From contig NW_022985437.1 of NCBI RefSeq assembly GCF_010093595.1, positions 459,380 to 523,379 on the forward strand: a stretch of DNA of 64,000 bases, in the 5' to 3' direction. This document shows positions 42,957-55,300 of this stretch, piece after piece. The notes beneath the pieces were generated by a model. That model had not been told where the DNA came from. It searched no databases and worked only from the letters and a program-made list of their open reading frames with translations. Every line of letters starts with the position of its first letter. Positions within the stretch are counted from its first letter, which is position 1. Position numbers and translations under genes: made by a program. The stretch comes from Mytilinidion resinicola. Lineage: Eukaryota > Ascomycota > Dothideomycetes > Mytilinidiales > Mytilinidiaceae.

Positions 42957-45900
42957 CTACTTTCTCCGCTTGCCTCCCCCACCACTGTCCCCCTGAGTCT
43001 TGCGCTTTTTCCCTTCCCGCCGCCAGTACTCCTCCTTCTCGCGCTTCTCGCGCTCCGCCCGCTTCTGGTCGTTCTCGGCCACCTTCCGGCGATACGGTTC
43101 TCTCCTCTTCTCCTGCGCTGCCCTCCGCTTCTCCTGCTTCTCGTTGCGGAGCGCCATGACTTGATGCATGAGCGTCCGCGCCTTCTTCTCGTCCTTGGTA
43201 GCCACAACTGCACGCTTCTGCATGTATGTCTGCTTCTTCTGCGGCTTCATCTGCGTGGGCTGCGACTTGAACGGCAGCTCCACCGCGAGCTTCTTGGGAA
43301 TCCTCAGAGGGTTGAAATGTCGGGCTTCTCGTTCGACGGGTCGATATGCCGAGTTCTTCTGCAGCGGCGTTGGTATCCCTTCTGCTGCTCGCACTTGCCC
43401 GGTGAGACGCATACCTTTCCATCCGGTGCTTTCGCCCTCGTCCTGGGCGCTTGGAGCTTCCAGCAGATTCACGACTGGGTTGTAGAATCGGTGGGGCTTG
43501 ACAGGATACCATGCCCGTAGGAATACAATATCACTCATCAGAACCTTGTCCTCGAATGTCGCACGGAAGTTGCCCTCTGGCTTGCTCAACGCTCTCTTGA
43601 TCTGACCTCGTATGCCTGACACGGTACGGATGCTGGCCCCCTCGAACTTGGCAATTTCTAATGCTGTTTGGAACATGTCTTTGATGAACGCTGTGTTCTT
43701 GAAGATCTTGTAGGGGTGGCCGGTGAGCTTGAGCTTCTTAACAATTTCCGTGCTTTCGTCTACGTTCAGAACAACGCCAGTGGCTGCAATTCTAAACCCG
43801 GGATTCTTGTTCGAAAGGGACTGCACACAGCAGAAGCCGGTGTTTGGCGCAATCAAAGGTCCGTAGAAAGTACCGAAGCAATGCATGTGCTCTGGCGTGT
43901 ATTTGAGCATACGATTGCGTGTCCGTGAATCCGAGATGCTGTAAAGTGGCAGAGTCTGAAATCTTCTCCACCCAAGAGAAAAGATAAGGGGGTCATTGGT
44001 CTTGAGGATTTTCTTGTGCCATCTGTGACGCTTGATACGAACTTGAACAAAGCCAAACCGCTCCTCAGTTGGCGTGAGGCCTCCCACAATAATGGGATAT
44101 CGGGGGTTGAAGTTCGCAGAAAACTCGTACGGCACTTGTTCCAGCACAATTCGCGCGTAAGTCCCAGCTTTATGTCCCTCGACGCGTATCCGTGATGTCT
44201 CGTCCAATTGGTCAAATTCGGCCCGGTTGATACTCAGCTGCTTTTGGATTTGAGCCTTCTGAGCATCATACCAGTCGTCCTCTCCGAATTCCTGCTCTTC
44301 TTGGCCCTGTTCTCGTCGAGCGTTCGCTTTGTCGTTGGTGAAACCCTCCCGATCTTCCTCTTCAAACCGAAGCTTTAGTTCCTCTTTTCTTCGGGCATTC
44401 TTTTCTCGCTCTTCCTCGATCTTCTTGGCCTCATCATTACCGCTCGCAGCTGTCTTGGTTGCTCCAAAAGATTCTCCAGTCTCTAAATCCTCGAACTCCC
44501 CATCGCCTTCATCATCTTCATTGGATCCCTCAAAATCACCACCCTCTTCGGCATTTTCTTTTTCTCCGAGTAGGTTTGAAGATGCGAATCGTCTCCGAAT
44601 CGCCTCGATGTTGTCTTCGTCGGTCCATTTTTGCTCCAGCTCATCGTAATTATACACGGGTATTGCGCGGTCTTCTAATTCAGCTGCTTTGTCCTCGCCG
44701 GGGGCTTTTTTGAAGAAATCGTCGTCCTCGTCGCCACCTTCTTCTTCTTGGACTTCATCTGTATCACCTTTCCACCGTTTTAGCACTTCCGCTGGAGACA
44801 ATGACTCGTTGTAAAACATGCGAACAAGTTCTGTAGTCCGGTAAGGCTTCCTGTGACCGTGAAAGCTTTTTGCGTTCCCAGCAAGATTTTCTTTCCACCG
44901 CAAAGCCCCATCATCATCTTCATCGCCTGAGATATCCGAATCATCGTCGTCTAGCTCTTGATCCTCCATAGACGATACTGAACCCAGATCAGAGTCGCTG
45001 TCGGCAAAGGCTACATCGTCGTCGTCGGCTCCATTAACACGTTTTTGGTCTGTTGGCTTCTTGAATGCCCGTCCCAGGCGGTCATCTGAGACTCCTTCAG
45101 TGTCCAGGTAGCCAGTATCATCCTCATCACCGCTGCCAATATCCGCATCAAGCTCGTCATCGCTACCACTTTCGAAGCCTTCATCCTCGTCTATATCGTC
45201 GTGCCCATCTCTTTCGACAATTCTCGCATGCCGCCGTGACTTCCGGCCAGTATTCCCGTCATCTACATCTGCATCTTTGTCAAGGACCTGCCCTCCACTG
45301 AAGAGCCTCATTCCCGCGTCCGCTTCTCCTAGTAATCTCCTTCCACCTTGCAGCCCAACCACTAGTTGCTCGCCCAAACCTCGCTCTTCATCCGAGTCGT
45401 CGTTATGGTTGAAATTCGATGTTTTGACATCGATGTAAACTGCATCCTTGTCTACAAGAACGCCGCCCACGTCAGACATGGGCGCGAACAGAATCTTCTG
45501 CTTCTCGCCCAAGCGCCGTCGCGTCGTCTTGCCTGTGGCTTTTGCGAAAGCCTGGTCCTGGTAGGGAGTTGGACAAGGGTCCGGCAATGCTTCGGTCGAA
45601 GAAACATTCAGATCGCCGACTCCAGGAATATGGACTCGTGCCCCTTGAGCAGGAAAATTGGTTCCTCGAAGATACCCATATAGCGCAATGGTCCTATCAC
45701 ACTTGGGGTCCTCTTCTATGGCCGTCGGCGGTGTGATGTCTAGAAATCTGTCTGCTAAGCAATACGGATGAGCGTTGCGCCACACCAGAGGACGCGGATT
45801 CTTCATGACCGAAAGGAATCGTGAAAGGTTGAGGATCTCCCGGTCCGGATAGCGTCCGTTTACAACTCCAGACAGGTAGAAAAGCTTTGCGCCCTGGTAT

Positions 45901-46532
45901 AGCTCGCTCCAGAACCGATGCTTTAGCCGTTTCTTCTGCATCTTCAATGTGTCTTGCTTTTTGAAAAAGTCCAGATGCGTCAGGATTCCAAACACATTCC
46001 CCGGCATTCCACTGGACGACAGCACGTTCAAGAACTCCATTGTCTCCATCTCGAATCCATAGTTTCCATCAATCATGAGCAGCACAATATCCACAATCTT
46101 CGCAATGTCGACCATGCTGGCAAGAGAGTCAGCGGGACATTCTATAAATGTCAACCGTCGTCGTTTCGAAGTCACAACAGTGAGAGGACCGGTGGGCGCG
46201 GAAAGGGTTTGCTTGGTGTATCGGCGGATTAAAGATTTGATCAAGGTCGTCTTCCCAACTCCAGGCGGCCCCACTACAACTACTATTATAGGCGGCGCCT
46301 CCTCCGGCAGCCTATCCACCAGAGGCACATGGAATCGCTTTTCCTTGACATCGTGGGAGCGGGCAGCCTGCTTTTGCAGTCTACCCGGGCCGGAGTATGC
46401 GAAAGCTTTTGGGTTTGGGCCTGTTGACGGTCAGTCAGATTTCTGAGTGGCAGAATGAATAAATCACTTACCTCCCGAGTGCGGCTTCTTCTCCTTTGTC
46501 TTGCGATGCGCCCTGTTTGCCTGGTTGTCCAT
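42957..46532 (-). CDS. BMS1: Ribosome biogenesis GTPase BMS1
   Basis: Two exons on the minus strand (46532-46472, 46420-42957) with a 51-nt intron give 1174 residues, near yeast Bms1 (about 1180). The N-terminus is basic (MDNQANRAHRKTKEKK). The GTPase P-loop GPPGVGKTT sits at 71-79, followed by FIECPADSLASMVDIAKIVD and LTHLDFFKK. A long acidic middle (Asp/Glu runs, about 340-660) separates it from the C-terminal domain with TPEHMHCFGTFYGPLIAPNTGFC and FRIAATGVVLNVDES, shared by Bms1 and Tsr1. Bms1 binds Rcl1 and U3 snoRNP in the nucleolus for 40S pre-rRNA cleavage. The Lys/Arg-rich tail ends GGGGKRRK. Confidence 0.95.
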
Positions 46533-47033
46533 ATTGGCGTTGTGCTTCGACCTGCTCAAGCTCGCTGATTTTTTTTGGGGATTGACGGGAAAATTGACCG
46601 GCCGCTAAGTCAAATAGGGTCTAGCGTTGATATAATCTAAGGTTATCTCACCCCGCTTTTTGATCTGCGAGGCTGGAGGCGTGCAACCGTCAAAAGGGTC
46701 CATCTTTCGACGTCTTCTGCGTGGCGGAGGTCCACACAGTGATTATTCCATCCGCCGCTCTGAACAGGGTGCTGGACTAATGCTACTACGCAAGGATGTC
46801 GCGCTTAAGGGCGGGCTGCACGCCATCGGCTGACGCCGCCTTGCACGTCATCGAGCGGGAGAAAGGGCCTTGGTTGGAGGGGCAGAGGGGCAGTCCAGGG
46901 AGCACTCCGAATACAAAAGCCTGATCCTCTTCCACCATCCAGCTCATCAATCTACGACCTTGAAGCCAAACTGCACAATACAATAAAGACCGAAAACCCT
47001 TCTCACACAGCTCTTCCTAAACGAACATTCAAA
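46533..47033. promoter_or_regulatory. Divergent promoter, BMS1 / PBI2-like
   Basis: 501 bp between the two start codons. A T8 run lies near 46570 on the BMS1 side and a CT/A-rich leader near 46990-47030 on the other. No defined factor site recognised. Confidence 0.5.
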
Positions 47034-47397
47034 ATGCCTACCGTCAACGTGAGTGCTGGGTCATATCTCAAAGACTACCAGAGTGCTAAACGCTTCAAAG
47101 GTTACCCTCAAGTCGGGCGCGAACGCATCTGAGCTCGAGAAGTAAGTCACAGCACTCCACGTATATATAGCTCATGGACTAACGCTTCACAGTGCTAAGA
47201 AGACTGTCACCGACAAGGGCGGAAAGATCACCAACGAGTTCAAGCTGATCAAGGGATTCACGTAAGCATCAATTCCCCAATTATAGACACTGTAACTAAT
47301 GTATCTTAGTGCCGAGTTCCCAGCGGACAGTGTCAGTGCATTGGAGACGAACGAGCACATCACCGTCGAGGCCGACTCCGAAGTCAAGACCCAGTAG
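47034..47397 (+). CDS. Cytosolic proteinase B inhibitor PBI2-like (I9 domain)
   Basis: Four small exons (47034-47048, 47101-47141, 47193-47261, 47310-47397) with introns of 48-52 nt give 70 residues. The first exon is only 15 nt (MPTVN). The product has a single I9 domain: VNVTLKSGANASELENAK, DKGGKITNEFKLIKGFTAEF and ALETNEHITVEADSEV. It has no signal peptide, and its length is close to that of yeast Pbi2/LMA1 (75 residues). Pbi2 inhibits vacuolar proteinase B and, with thioredoxin, promotes vacuole fusion. Activity here is inferred from family only. Every intron is required to keep the domain intact, and all four junctions have matching phase. Confidence 0.85.
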
Positions 47398-47935
47398 AGA
47401 AAGATACCCAGCTGTCCGCCCAGCACACCTGAACTCCACCTTCGATTCTATATATTATACTCGGACACGATGGTGTGCGTGGCAATGGTGTGCATGCAAT
47501 GCTTCTAGAAGCTCTTCTGTTGCCTTAAGAACTTGTAATATATCGTTGCCTTGAACGATTCAGCAGAATATCAGATACCACTCTAGAACTATTGAATAAA
47601 GTGTCTTATGAGAACGAAAGTGCCTCTACAGATGTGTGCACAGTCATAGCTGCGTCAACACATTTTCAATGAGGTGAATGGCGACGGCTTATCAACTTAA
47701 ATGATCGGTAAACTCGATGAGTTCACCTCGCACTATAACCAATAGGGATATAGGCTCAATGAATACAACGATCAACACTTCACCACACCTTTACTTTTTA
47801 TCAAAGATCAGACGACTTGTTAGATCTGCAAGTGGATAAGAAAGCATATCTCACGTGACCGTGCTGTTCACACCGCAAAGCCGAAGCCACAGCGCTTGCA
47901 GCCAACTTCCTCCTTACGAAGATGTGAAAGCGACA
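47398..47935. other. Intergenic, 0.54 kb
   Basis: 3' flank of the PBI2-like gene and promoter of the dehydrogenase kinase. Contains a likely copy of the degenerate repeat (listed separately). Confidence 0.5.
47630..47725 (+). repeat. Degenerate dispersed repeat, distant copy
   Basis: GTGTGCACAGTCATAGCTGCGTC (47635-47657) matches the start of the unit at 3911 at about 17 of 23 bases, and the stretch ends GGTAAACTCGATGAG...CACCTC, the tail motif. The middle is shorter and eroded. It is 43 kb from the other copies. Confidence 0.45.
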
Positions 47936-49426
47936 ATGTCAATCGTGCAACGACCTCTGGTCATCCAGTCGCAGTTAATAAGACAATACTGCCCACTCCA
48001 GACTCGCACAAGGAACGCTGGCATTTCCCGCCGGCAGTTGCATCAACATCATGGTCTCCGTACCAAAACGGTCACGGATGAGGATATCAAGCGTCTGGCC
48101 TCCAGACCGCTACACCCACTGACTCTTGCAGACCTAGTTAAGTACGGAAGATCCCTTCTTGACCTTTCGAAGCTTTGGAAACTGACTAAAGCCTACAGGC
48201 ATGGCCGCCCACCCCTCTCCGCACAGGCGCTCTTCAGCTCTGCCAACTTCACCCTCTCAACCCTTCCCACGCGCCTTGCCCACCGCATCCAATCCCTCCG
48301 AAACCTCCCATTCATAGTCGTCTCGAACCCGCAAATCAATAAAATCCATAACAATTATATCCATTCGCTATCGACACTACTACCATGGGCCGAACAGGAA
48401 ATTACCACTTTGGAGGACGAGATCAAGTTCACGGAAGTGATGGCGGATCTCGTTCAGACCCACGCGAACACAATATCTATCCTGGCACGGGGATTCTTAG
48501 AAGCTAGGAAATACATCAGCCCGCGAGAAGTGACGCGATTTCTGGACGAACACCTGCGCGCTCGAATTGGCACGCGGCTGATCGCTGAGCAGCATATTGC
48601 GTTGCACTTCTCTTCGCAACCACATCGCGAGCTTTCACCTCACGATGATCCCTCGAGTCCTAGCACCAGCTGGATTGGCGTCATTGACACCAAACTCCGC
48701 CCGGCGAGCATCGTTCGCCATTGCGAGGCTACCGTCTCTGAGTTATGCGAGCTCAAGTACGGTGTCCGTCCGCATTTGACGATTAACGGCGAGCCCGAGT
48801 ACGCATTCGCACATGTGCCAGTACATCTTGAATACATCATCACAGAACTCCTCAAGAACGCCTTCCGCGCTACCGTCGAGCGTGGCATGGAGCGCGAGCC
48901 CATCGAGGTTACTATCGCACCCTTACCGGAAGACCCCGTCTGCGAAGAGAACGAAAACACCCAGCACGCGCACGTTACAAACGCCGGTCAAGGCAATGTT
49001 GATGTTGCCTCCAAATTCTTCACGGGTCAGGACGTGGCGGATAATGCGTCTGCGACCTTATCTGAAACGATTCGCCCGCTGGCACACTCGACGCCTGGAG
49101 TCACAATCCGGATTCGGGATAGAGGAGGCGGAATCTCTCCTGAAAATTACGAGCACATCTGGGATTATAGCTTCACCACGTTCAACGAGGACCAGATCTC
49201 GAACTCGATCTCTGGTGGAAATCGATCTAGCAGCGGGATGGACGCCCTCAACGCAATTTCGGGGGCTGGCGGAGACGGGGTAAACAGCCTTGCCGGGCTG
49301 GGTTATGGCTTACCGCTTGGCAGAGCGTATGCAGAATACTTCGGCGGGGGTATTGCAGTGCAGAGCATGTGGGGATGGGGCACAGATGTTTATCTGAGTC
49401 TGAGAGGTGTGGGCATGCTTGAGTGA
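47936..49426 (+). CDS. Mitochondrial alpha-ketoacid dehydrogenase kinase (PDK/BCKDK family)
   Basis: Single exon, 496 residues. The first ~40 residues are basic and lack acids (MSIVQRPLVIQSQLIRQY...), as in mitochondrial presequences. A helical regulatory domain follows, with HPLTLADLVKYG and LARGFLEARKYISP. The GHKL ATPase fold has N-box ELLKNAFRA (304-312), G1 DRGGGI (395-400) and G2 GLGYGLPL (454-461). The kinase inactivates pyruvate or branched-chain dehydrogenase E1 by serine phosphorylation. Two features resemble yeast Pkp-type enzymes: a long insert between N-box and G1 (about 325-385) and a Ser/Gly-rich segment before G2. Which complex it controls is not clear. An in-frame start at 47855 would put 27 residues before the presequence. 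Confidence 0.85.
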   Translation: MSIVQRPLVIQSQLIRQYCPLQTRTRNAGISRRQLHQHHGLRTKTVTDEDIKRLASRPLHPLTLADLVKYGRSLLDLSKLWKLTKAYRHGRPPLSAQALFSSANFTLSTLPTRLAHRIQSLRNLPFIVVSNPQINKIHNNYIHSLSTLLPWAEQEITTLEDEIKFTEVMADLVQTHANTISILARGFLEARKYISPREVTRFLDEHLRARIGTRLIAEQHIALHFSSQPHRELSPHDDPSSPSTSWIGVIDTKLRPASIVRHCEATVSELCELKYGVRPHLTINGEPEYAFAHVPVHLEYIITELLKNAFRATVERGMEREPIEVTIAPLPEDPVCEENENTQHAHVTNAGQGNVDVASKFFTGQDVADNASATLSETIRPLAHSTPGVTIRIRDRGGGISPENYEHIWDYSFTTFNEDQISNSISGGNRSSSGMDALNAISGAGGDGVNSLAGLGYGLPLGRAYAEYFGGGIAVQSMWGWGTDVYLSLRGVGMLE

Positions 49427-50660
49427 GAAGCGAAGGATTTATGGGTCAATCCTCGAGGCGGGAAGACCTTGAGCTGCTACGAGGCTGATTCGAGAATCAA
49501 AAGATCGAACTTCCATGTACAGGACGGTGTCTCGCGCTCCTCTTATGCCCATGATAGATTTCTGTTACCATGACGGTAGCGAGTGCTGAGTGCCGTGGTT
49601 TGGCGGGCAAAGTTCGTCGTTTCGTTTTGAATATTTGATGCCGACAGGATCCAAACAATCGCTGCACTAATGCGCTGGCTTTAAAGGAGTGGGAGTAAAA
49701 AGAAACATTCATGACGAGCTTCCGGGATGCCACCGCCACGTGGACATGGGGCGAAAAAGGCCCCCCATTCGACTCACCTTGTCAAATCTGGTTAGTAGAA
49801 TCATCTACCTTGTAATTCCTTCAACTTCCGATCTCACTCTTCTATTCTTAGACCAATGCTTCAGGCTGCTCACCGTAATCTCTATGCAGTATCTTGCCCG
49901 CTCTGGCACGTATTGAAGCCTTCAAGATAGCGCGAACCGGTTTTCCGGCCCCATGTCATGCGACACCGCCACACCGTGCCCCCCAGCCGTAGCCCTACCT
50001 GGGTAGATACAGGCACAATCCAAGGAGGGCGGGTGGGCTTCTTGCACTCGACGGCCAACGACGTCCAAACACGCACCATGGTCTTGCATGACATGCCAGC
50101 ATGATCCAGCCAATAGTCGTCCAAGCCTCCTGTTCCATCTCCTGATTTTCCAGCATCTTCCCCACTTTTTCTTTACATCTAATCTAGAACCCCCCTTAAT
50201 CCGGTACTCAGGCCCATGGTAGTAGTGACGGAACAATGCGTTTTCAAAAGTCGCCCTGAAGATCCGAGGAACGGAAGTCCTCACGCCAATAGAATGCTTC
50301 AGACGCCAGTCAGACCGCGGTGCTACCAAGGCTTAGTTGCCGTTGATGTTTCAGCGTAAGCCCCAAGCGCACAACACCGCAGCATAGGGCTGTGCCCGAA
50401 TCATCTCGGGTAGTTATCCATGGATGGGCCCACGATAGCGTTCCTCGATGCCGTCTCCAATAGTAGGAGAGATGATTGTTGTCAACCGAGGAGCTGAATC
50501 ATGACCCAGAGTAGGCAATAGAATATAAAGACCTGGTGTCGCTACCACCTCTTATGCACACGCTTACAAGCCATAGTTGTCTCTTTCCGGTTCTTTCTTC
50601 CCCTACTTTTTATCTATCCCTCCTCTCCCTCTATCCCGCCATCCCCCCCTCATCGGAATC
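49427..50660. other. Intergenic, 1.2 kb
   Basis: 3' flank of the kinase gene and promoter of the GH43 gene, which includes a TATAAA at about 50524 and a CT-rich leader after 50580. The minus-strand frame 49922-50329 (135 codons) has no recognisable domain. Confidence 0.5.
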
Positions 50661-51837
50661 ATGCTCACTTCCTCGCTACTGTTCTCCGTCCTTGCTTCCT
50701 TAACGTTTGTGGCAGCATCACCACTTTTCGTGCGTCAAACAAGATCCTATCCGAATCCAGAACCTTGTACAGGGAACTGCACCGGCGGGATACACGATCC
50801 AAGTGTGATCAAAAGCCCCGATGGAAAATGGTATCGACTTTCGACCGGCGGAGACATCGCTATTGCTTCCGCTCCGAGTCTGACCGGTCCCTGGGAGTAT
50901 CTGGGAGCTATGCTGCCTGGTGGACCCAAGATACATGTATCTGACAAGCAGGACACTTGGGTTCGTGTTCCCCCGAATCATGATTGGCTGATTTGCTACT
51001 TGCATTCATCTCAGTCTTGCTGACCATCTCAGGCCCCCGACGTCAGCCTTATTGATGGCATATATTATGCTTTCTATGCGGTCAGCTATATCGGCTTTCA
51101 AGATTCGCAAATCGGAGTCGCCACCTCCACCACACTGGAGCCAGGTTCATGGACCGATCACGGGAGTCTCGGGATACCACTATCAAAGTCTTATAATCTC
51201 ATTGATCCGAATCTTTTCCGGGAGTCTTCTTCTTCACCAATCTACTTCAGCTTCGGGTCCGCATGGGATGGGGTCTTTCAAACAACACTGGATAGCTCGA
51301 CACTTGCACTCGCTTCGACCTCTTCCGTCAACCTTGCTTCAAACTCCACTGTGCCACCAGGGCAGACCTGGCCCAGCGTTACTGAAGGCTCGTATCAGTT
51401 CTGGTGGCAGGTCGGAAGCAAGAAGTGGTACTACCTCTTCTTCTCATCCGGCGCCTGCTGCAATGTCCCGCCCAATCTTGCTGAACCAGGCGACGAGTAT
51501 AAGGTTATGGTTTGCCGGTCCGCAAGCCAAAGCGGTCCCTTTTTGGACCAGGCTGGTCGTAACTGCCTGACTCAAAATGGCGGCACACTGGTTCTAGCGA
51601 GCCATGGCGATGTCTATGCCCCGGGTGGACAAGGAGTGCTGTATGACTCTACTCTCAAACAACCAGTGATCTATTACCATTATGGTGAGTTGCTGTTTTC
51701 CAAACCTCGGTCTTTAGTGAATCGTAAACACTCATTACAAAGCAGTGAAACCGAGTATTGGATACGACTCGAGCCAGTTTCAATTTGGGTTTAATTACTT
51801 AGATTTCTCTTCCGGTTGGCCGGTGGTAACTACATAG
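50661..51837 (+). CDS. Secreted glycoside hydrolase family 43 (arabinanase-like)
   Basis: Three exons (50661-50960, 51033-51684, 51746-51837) with 72- and 61-nt introns give 347 residues. Residues 1-20 are a signal peptide, followed by a short pro-like segment ending VRQTRSYPNPEPC. The five-bladed propeller residues of GH43 are visible: GGIHDPSVIK (general base Asp46), LIDPNLF (pKa-tuning Asp) and a Glu in SVTEGSYQFWW (general acid). APDVSLIDGIYYAFYAVS and LASHGDVYAPGGQGVLYD are typical of endo-1,5-alpha-arabinanases. It should cut arabinan side chains of plant pectin outside the cell. The C-terminus ends soon after FNYLDFSSGWPVV, the normal end for this subfamily. Confidence 0.88.
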
Positions 51838-52387
51838 GAGAGAGGTATAAGGTGTAGATTTCACCTTGTGGAGTGCTGTTTACCCCTGTATACCTCCTTT
51901 TCTGGGCTAATAATGAGCCGGCGTGAAAATTCATGGGCTAGGCAGCTGTTATTCCCCCCTAAAGGCGTCCGGAATCGTTACCTCATACGATAATTTCGTG
52001 GCTTGATTTTGGCGCTAGGTCACCGGAGGTACAGAGAGGCTGTAAGATCGGTGTTTTCGGGGAATAGAATGGCCAACGATGTCAGGACATGATGAACACT
52101 ATTTAGAGATTCCCGTAGACTGTAGATTTGAACTTATCAATTACTGCTGAGCTATCTACGGTGCAACGCATAAAATGCATGACTTTGTGATCGTCGAGAG
52201 ATGGCTGGGTGAATAAGTGCGCACGCTCCACCTAATTAACGCGACGGGATCCCTACGCGTTCTGGCGTTCTCAAACCGTGACTTGGAGCACCCTCCGACA
52301 ACATCGCACGCCGCACCAACACCAGCATCAACTCACCCATCCTGTCGTAACGCATGGACATTCTATCCCACCTCAGCTAGAAGCAAC
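51838..52387. other. Intergenic, GH43 to POL3
   Basis: 550 bp. GH43 3' flank and POL3 promoter, with one ACGCGT box (listed). The POL3 frame is open upstream to 52217, but no initiation context favours that start. Confidence 0.5.
52255..52260. promoter_or_regulatory. MCB-like ACGCGT box upstream of POL3
   Basis: Palindromic ACGCGT, 128 bp before the POL3 ATG. Replication genes are classic MBF targets, so the position fits; chance occurrence cannot be excluded. Confidence 0.45.
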
Positions 52388-55300
52388 ATGCCGCCCTCTA
52401 CTACCCCAATGAAACGGGTCCTCACTGAGGGCAGCAAGACGAGGGGCAATATGCTCGCCTCACCACGCTCCGCAAAAAAGATGAAGCTCAACGGGTCCTT
52501 CAAGGAAAGCAACGGCGCCGCTCTCAGAGCTCCGAATGGGCGTGCGGCTCTCGCGTCCAGCCAGCCGAAGAGTCAGTTCGAGGAGCAACTCGAGAAGCTA
52601 ACCCAAGAAATCAGTGGTCTCAAGGAGAACAACTCCGAGCGGGACCAACAATGGGAGCGACCTGGTTTGGGCGACTTCGACGAGAAGAAAGACAATCTCT
52701 GCTTCCAGCAGATTGATGCCGAAGAAGGTACCCTCAATGGGGGCAAGACAACCGTGAAGCTCTTTGGTGTCACTGAGGTGAGTGGCCTCTTCTAGTGAGA
52801 GTAGATCAAACGCTAAGAAGCCTTGCGAACAGACCGGGCACTCGGTTCTCTTGCACGTTACCGGCTTCCGCCACTACATGTACGTTGCTGCTCCAGCGGG
52901 CTTCACCCAAGCCGATTGCCAGCCCTTGAAGGCATACATCGAGACGCGCCTAGAATACCATGCGCCGGCAGTGCAGTCCGTCCAGCTCGTGGCGAGAGAG
53001 AATATATATGGGTATCAGGGAAACATGCAGAGCCCTTACATCAAAATCACTGCCACGGACCCAAAATACCTCAACGGGAAGTACGGCATTCGCAATGCTT
53101 TCGAAAGCGGCAATGCGAACTACAACGGCCTCTGGAAAGGGCACGCGGATGGAATCTTGACATTTGACGAGATTCAATACGTTTTGCGGTTCATGATCGA
53201 TTGTCATGTATGACTTCCTCCATGCTTGTCTCAGTCAACGCTAATGAACTCAGATTGCTGGTATGTCGTGGGTCGAAGTTCCTGCAAACAAATTCCGTAT
53301 GATCCCGGAGAGAGAACGTCATTCGAACTGCCAGATCGAGGCATCTGTACACTACACGGACCTTATAGCACATCCTGTTGACGGAGAATGGGCAAAGATG
53401 GCTCCGCTTCGGATCCTGTCTTTCGATATCGAATGTGCAGGCCGCAAAGGAATCTTCCCCGAGGCCGAGCACGATCAGGTCATCCAAATCGCAAATGTCG
53501 TTACCAAGTACGGATCAGATAAACCCTTCGTGCGCAACGTCTTCTCCCTGGACACTTGCAGCCAAATCGTGGCTACGCAAATATTCGAGTTTGCAAACGA
53601 ATCTCAAATGCTCATGAAATGGAGAGACTTCTTGGAAGAGGTTGACCCCGATGTCATCATTGGATACAACATCTCCAATTTCGACTTTCCGTATTTGCTA
53701 GATCGAGCTAAGCATCTGAAAGTGGCGAAATTCCCGTATTGGTCAAGACTCAAGAATGTTCAGTCTGTTTCCACAGGGACGAAATTCTCCAGTAAGCAGA
53801 TGGGCAACAGAAAAACACAGGCGACCAACACCAACGGAAGGCTCCAACTTGATCTATTACAGCTGGTACAGAGGGACCATCAGTTGCGGAGTTACACGCT
53901 CAATTCTGTTTGCGCACATTTCTTGAAGGAGCAGAAAGAAGACGTTCATCATACCATGATCACGGAACTTTTCAACGGGGATGCCAACTCTCGTCGAAGA
54001 TTAGCCGTGTACTGTCTCAAGGATGCATATCTCCCCCAGAGATTGCTGGACAAGCTTATGTGCCTCGTCAACTACACAGAAATGGCCAGAGTCACGGGAG
54101 TTCCATTTAATTTCCTTCTATCTCGGGGTCAGCAAATCAAGTTCCTCAGCCAGCTGTTCCGGAAAGCTTTGGAGCAGAATCTTGTCATCCCCAACCTTCG
54201 GAACGAATCATCGGAAGATCAGTATGAAGGAGCAACAGTCATCGAGCCCACTCGTGGATACTACGATGTGCCCATTGCAACTCTCGACTTTGCTTCACTT
54301 TATCCTAGCATCATTCAGGCTCACAATTTGTGCTACACAACTCTTCTCGATAAGAAAAAAGTGGAGGCACACAACTTGGTCAAAGACAAGGACTACATCG
54401 TTACTCCAAATGGAGATTTGTTCTGCACTTCGGAGGTCCGCAAAGGTCTTTTGAGCCAAATTCTTGAAGAACTGCTTGGCGCACGAAAGCGAGCAAAAAG
54501 AGAGTTGGCGGTTGAAACGGATCCATTCAAGAAGGCTGTACTCAATGGTCGTCAACTAGCTCTGAAGATCAGCGCGAACAGTGTGTACGGTCTTACTGGT
54601 GCCACGAACGGAAAGCTTCCTTGCTTGGCCATCGCCAGTAGTACTACCAGCTATGGTCGACAAATGATTGAGAAGACCAAAGATGAGGTTGAGAAGAAAT
54701 ACACCATAGCTAACGGATACACTCATGATGCCCAAGTCATCTACGGTGACACAGATTCCGTGATGGTCAAATTTGGCACGGGGGATTTGGCGGAGTCAAT
54801 GAAGCTTGGCCAAGAAGCTGCCGATTACGTTTCTGATAAGTTCATCAAGCCGATCAAACTTGAGTTCGAAAAAGTGTACTTCCCTTATCTCCTGATCAAC
54901 AAGAAGCGATACGCTGGTCTATACTGGACGAATCCCAACAAATATGACAAGATGGACACCAAGGGTATTGAGACGGTCCGACGAGATAACTGCAGGCTGG
55001 TCCAAACGGTTATTGAGACGTCTTTACGCATGCTGCTGATTGATCGCGACGTCCAGGGTGCCCAAGAGTAAGATTGTTGAAATCTAAATTCTTCAAAATG
55101 CTAACACTGTACAGTTTCGTCAAGGAAACCATCTCCGACCTCTTGCAGAACAAGGTTGACATGTCGAACCTCGTCATTACCAAAGCCTTGTCAAAAGACA
55201 AGTATGAGAACGTCCAAGCTCATGTTGAATTGGCCAAGAGGATGAAAAAGCGCGATGCTGGATCTGCACCCGCTCTGGGCGATCGTGTTGCCTATGTCAT

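Noticed and set aside
49922..50329. 135-codon minus-strand frame upstream of GH43
   Set aside because: No domain, no homologous block recognised, and basic/Trp-rich composition unlike the neighbours.
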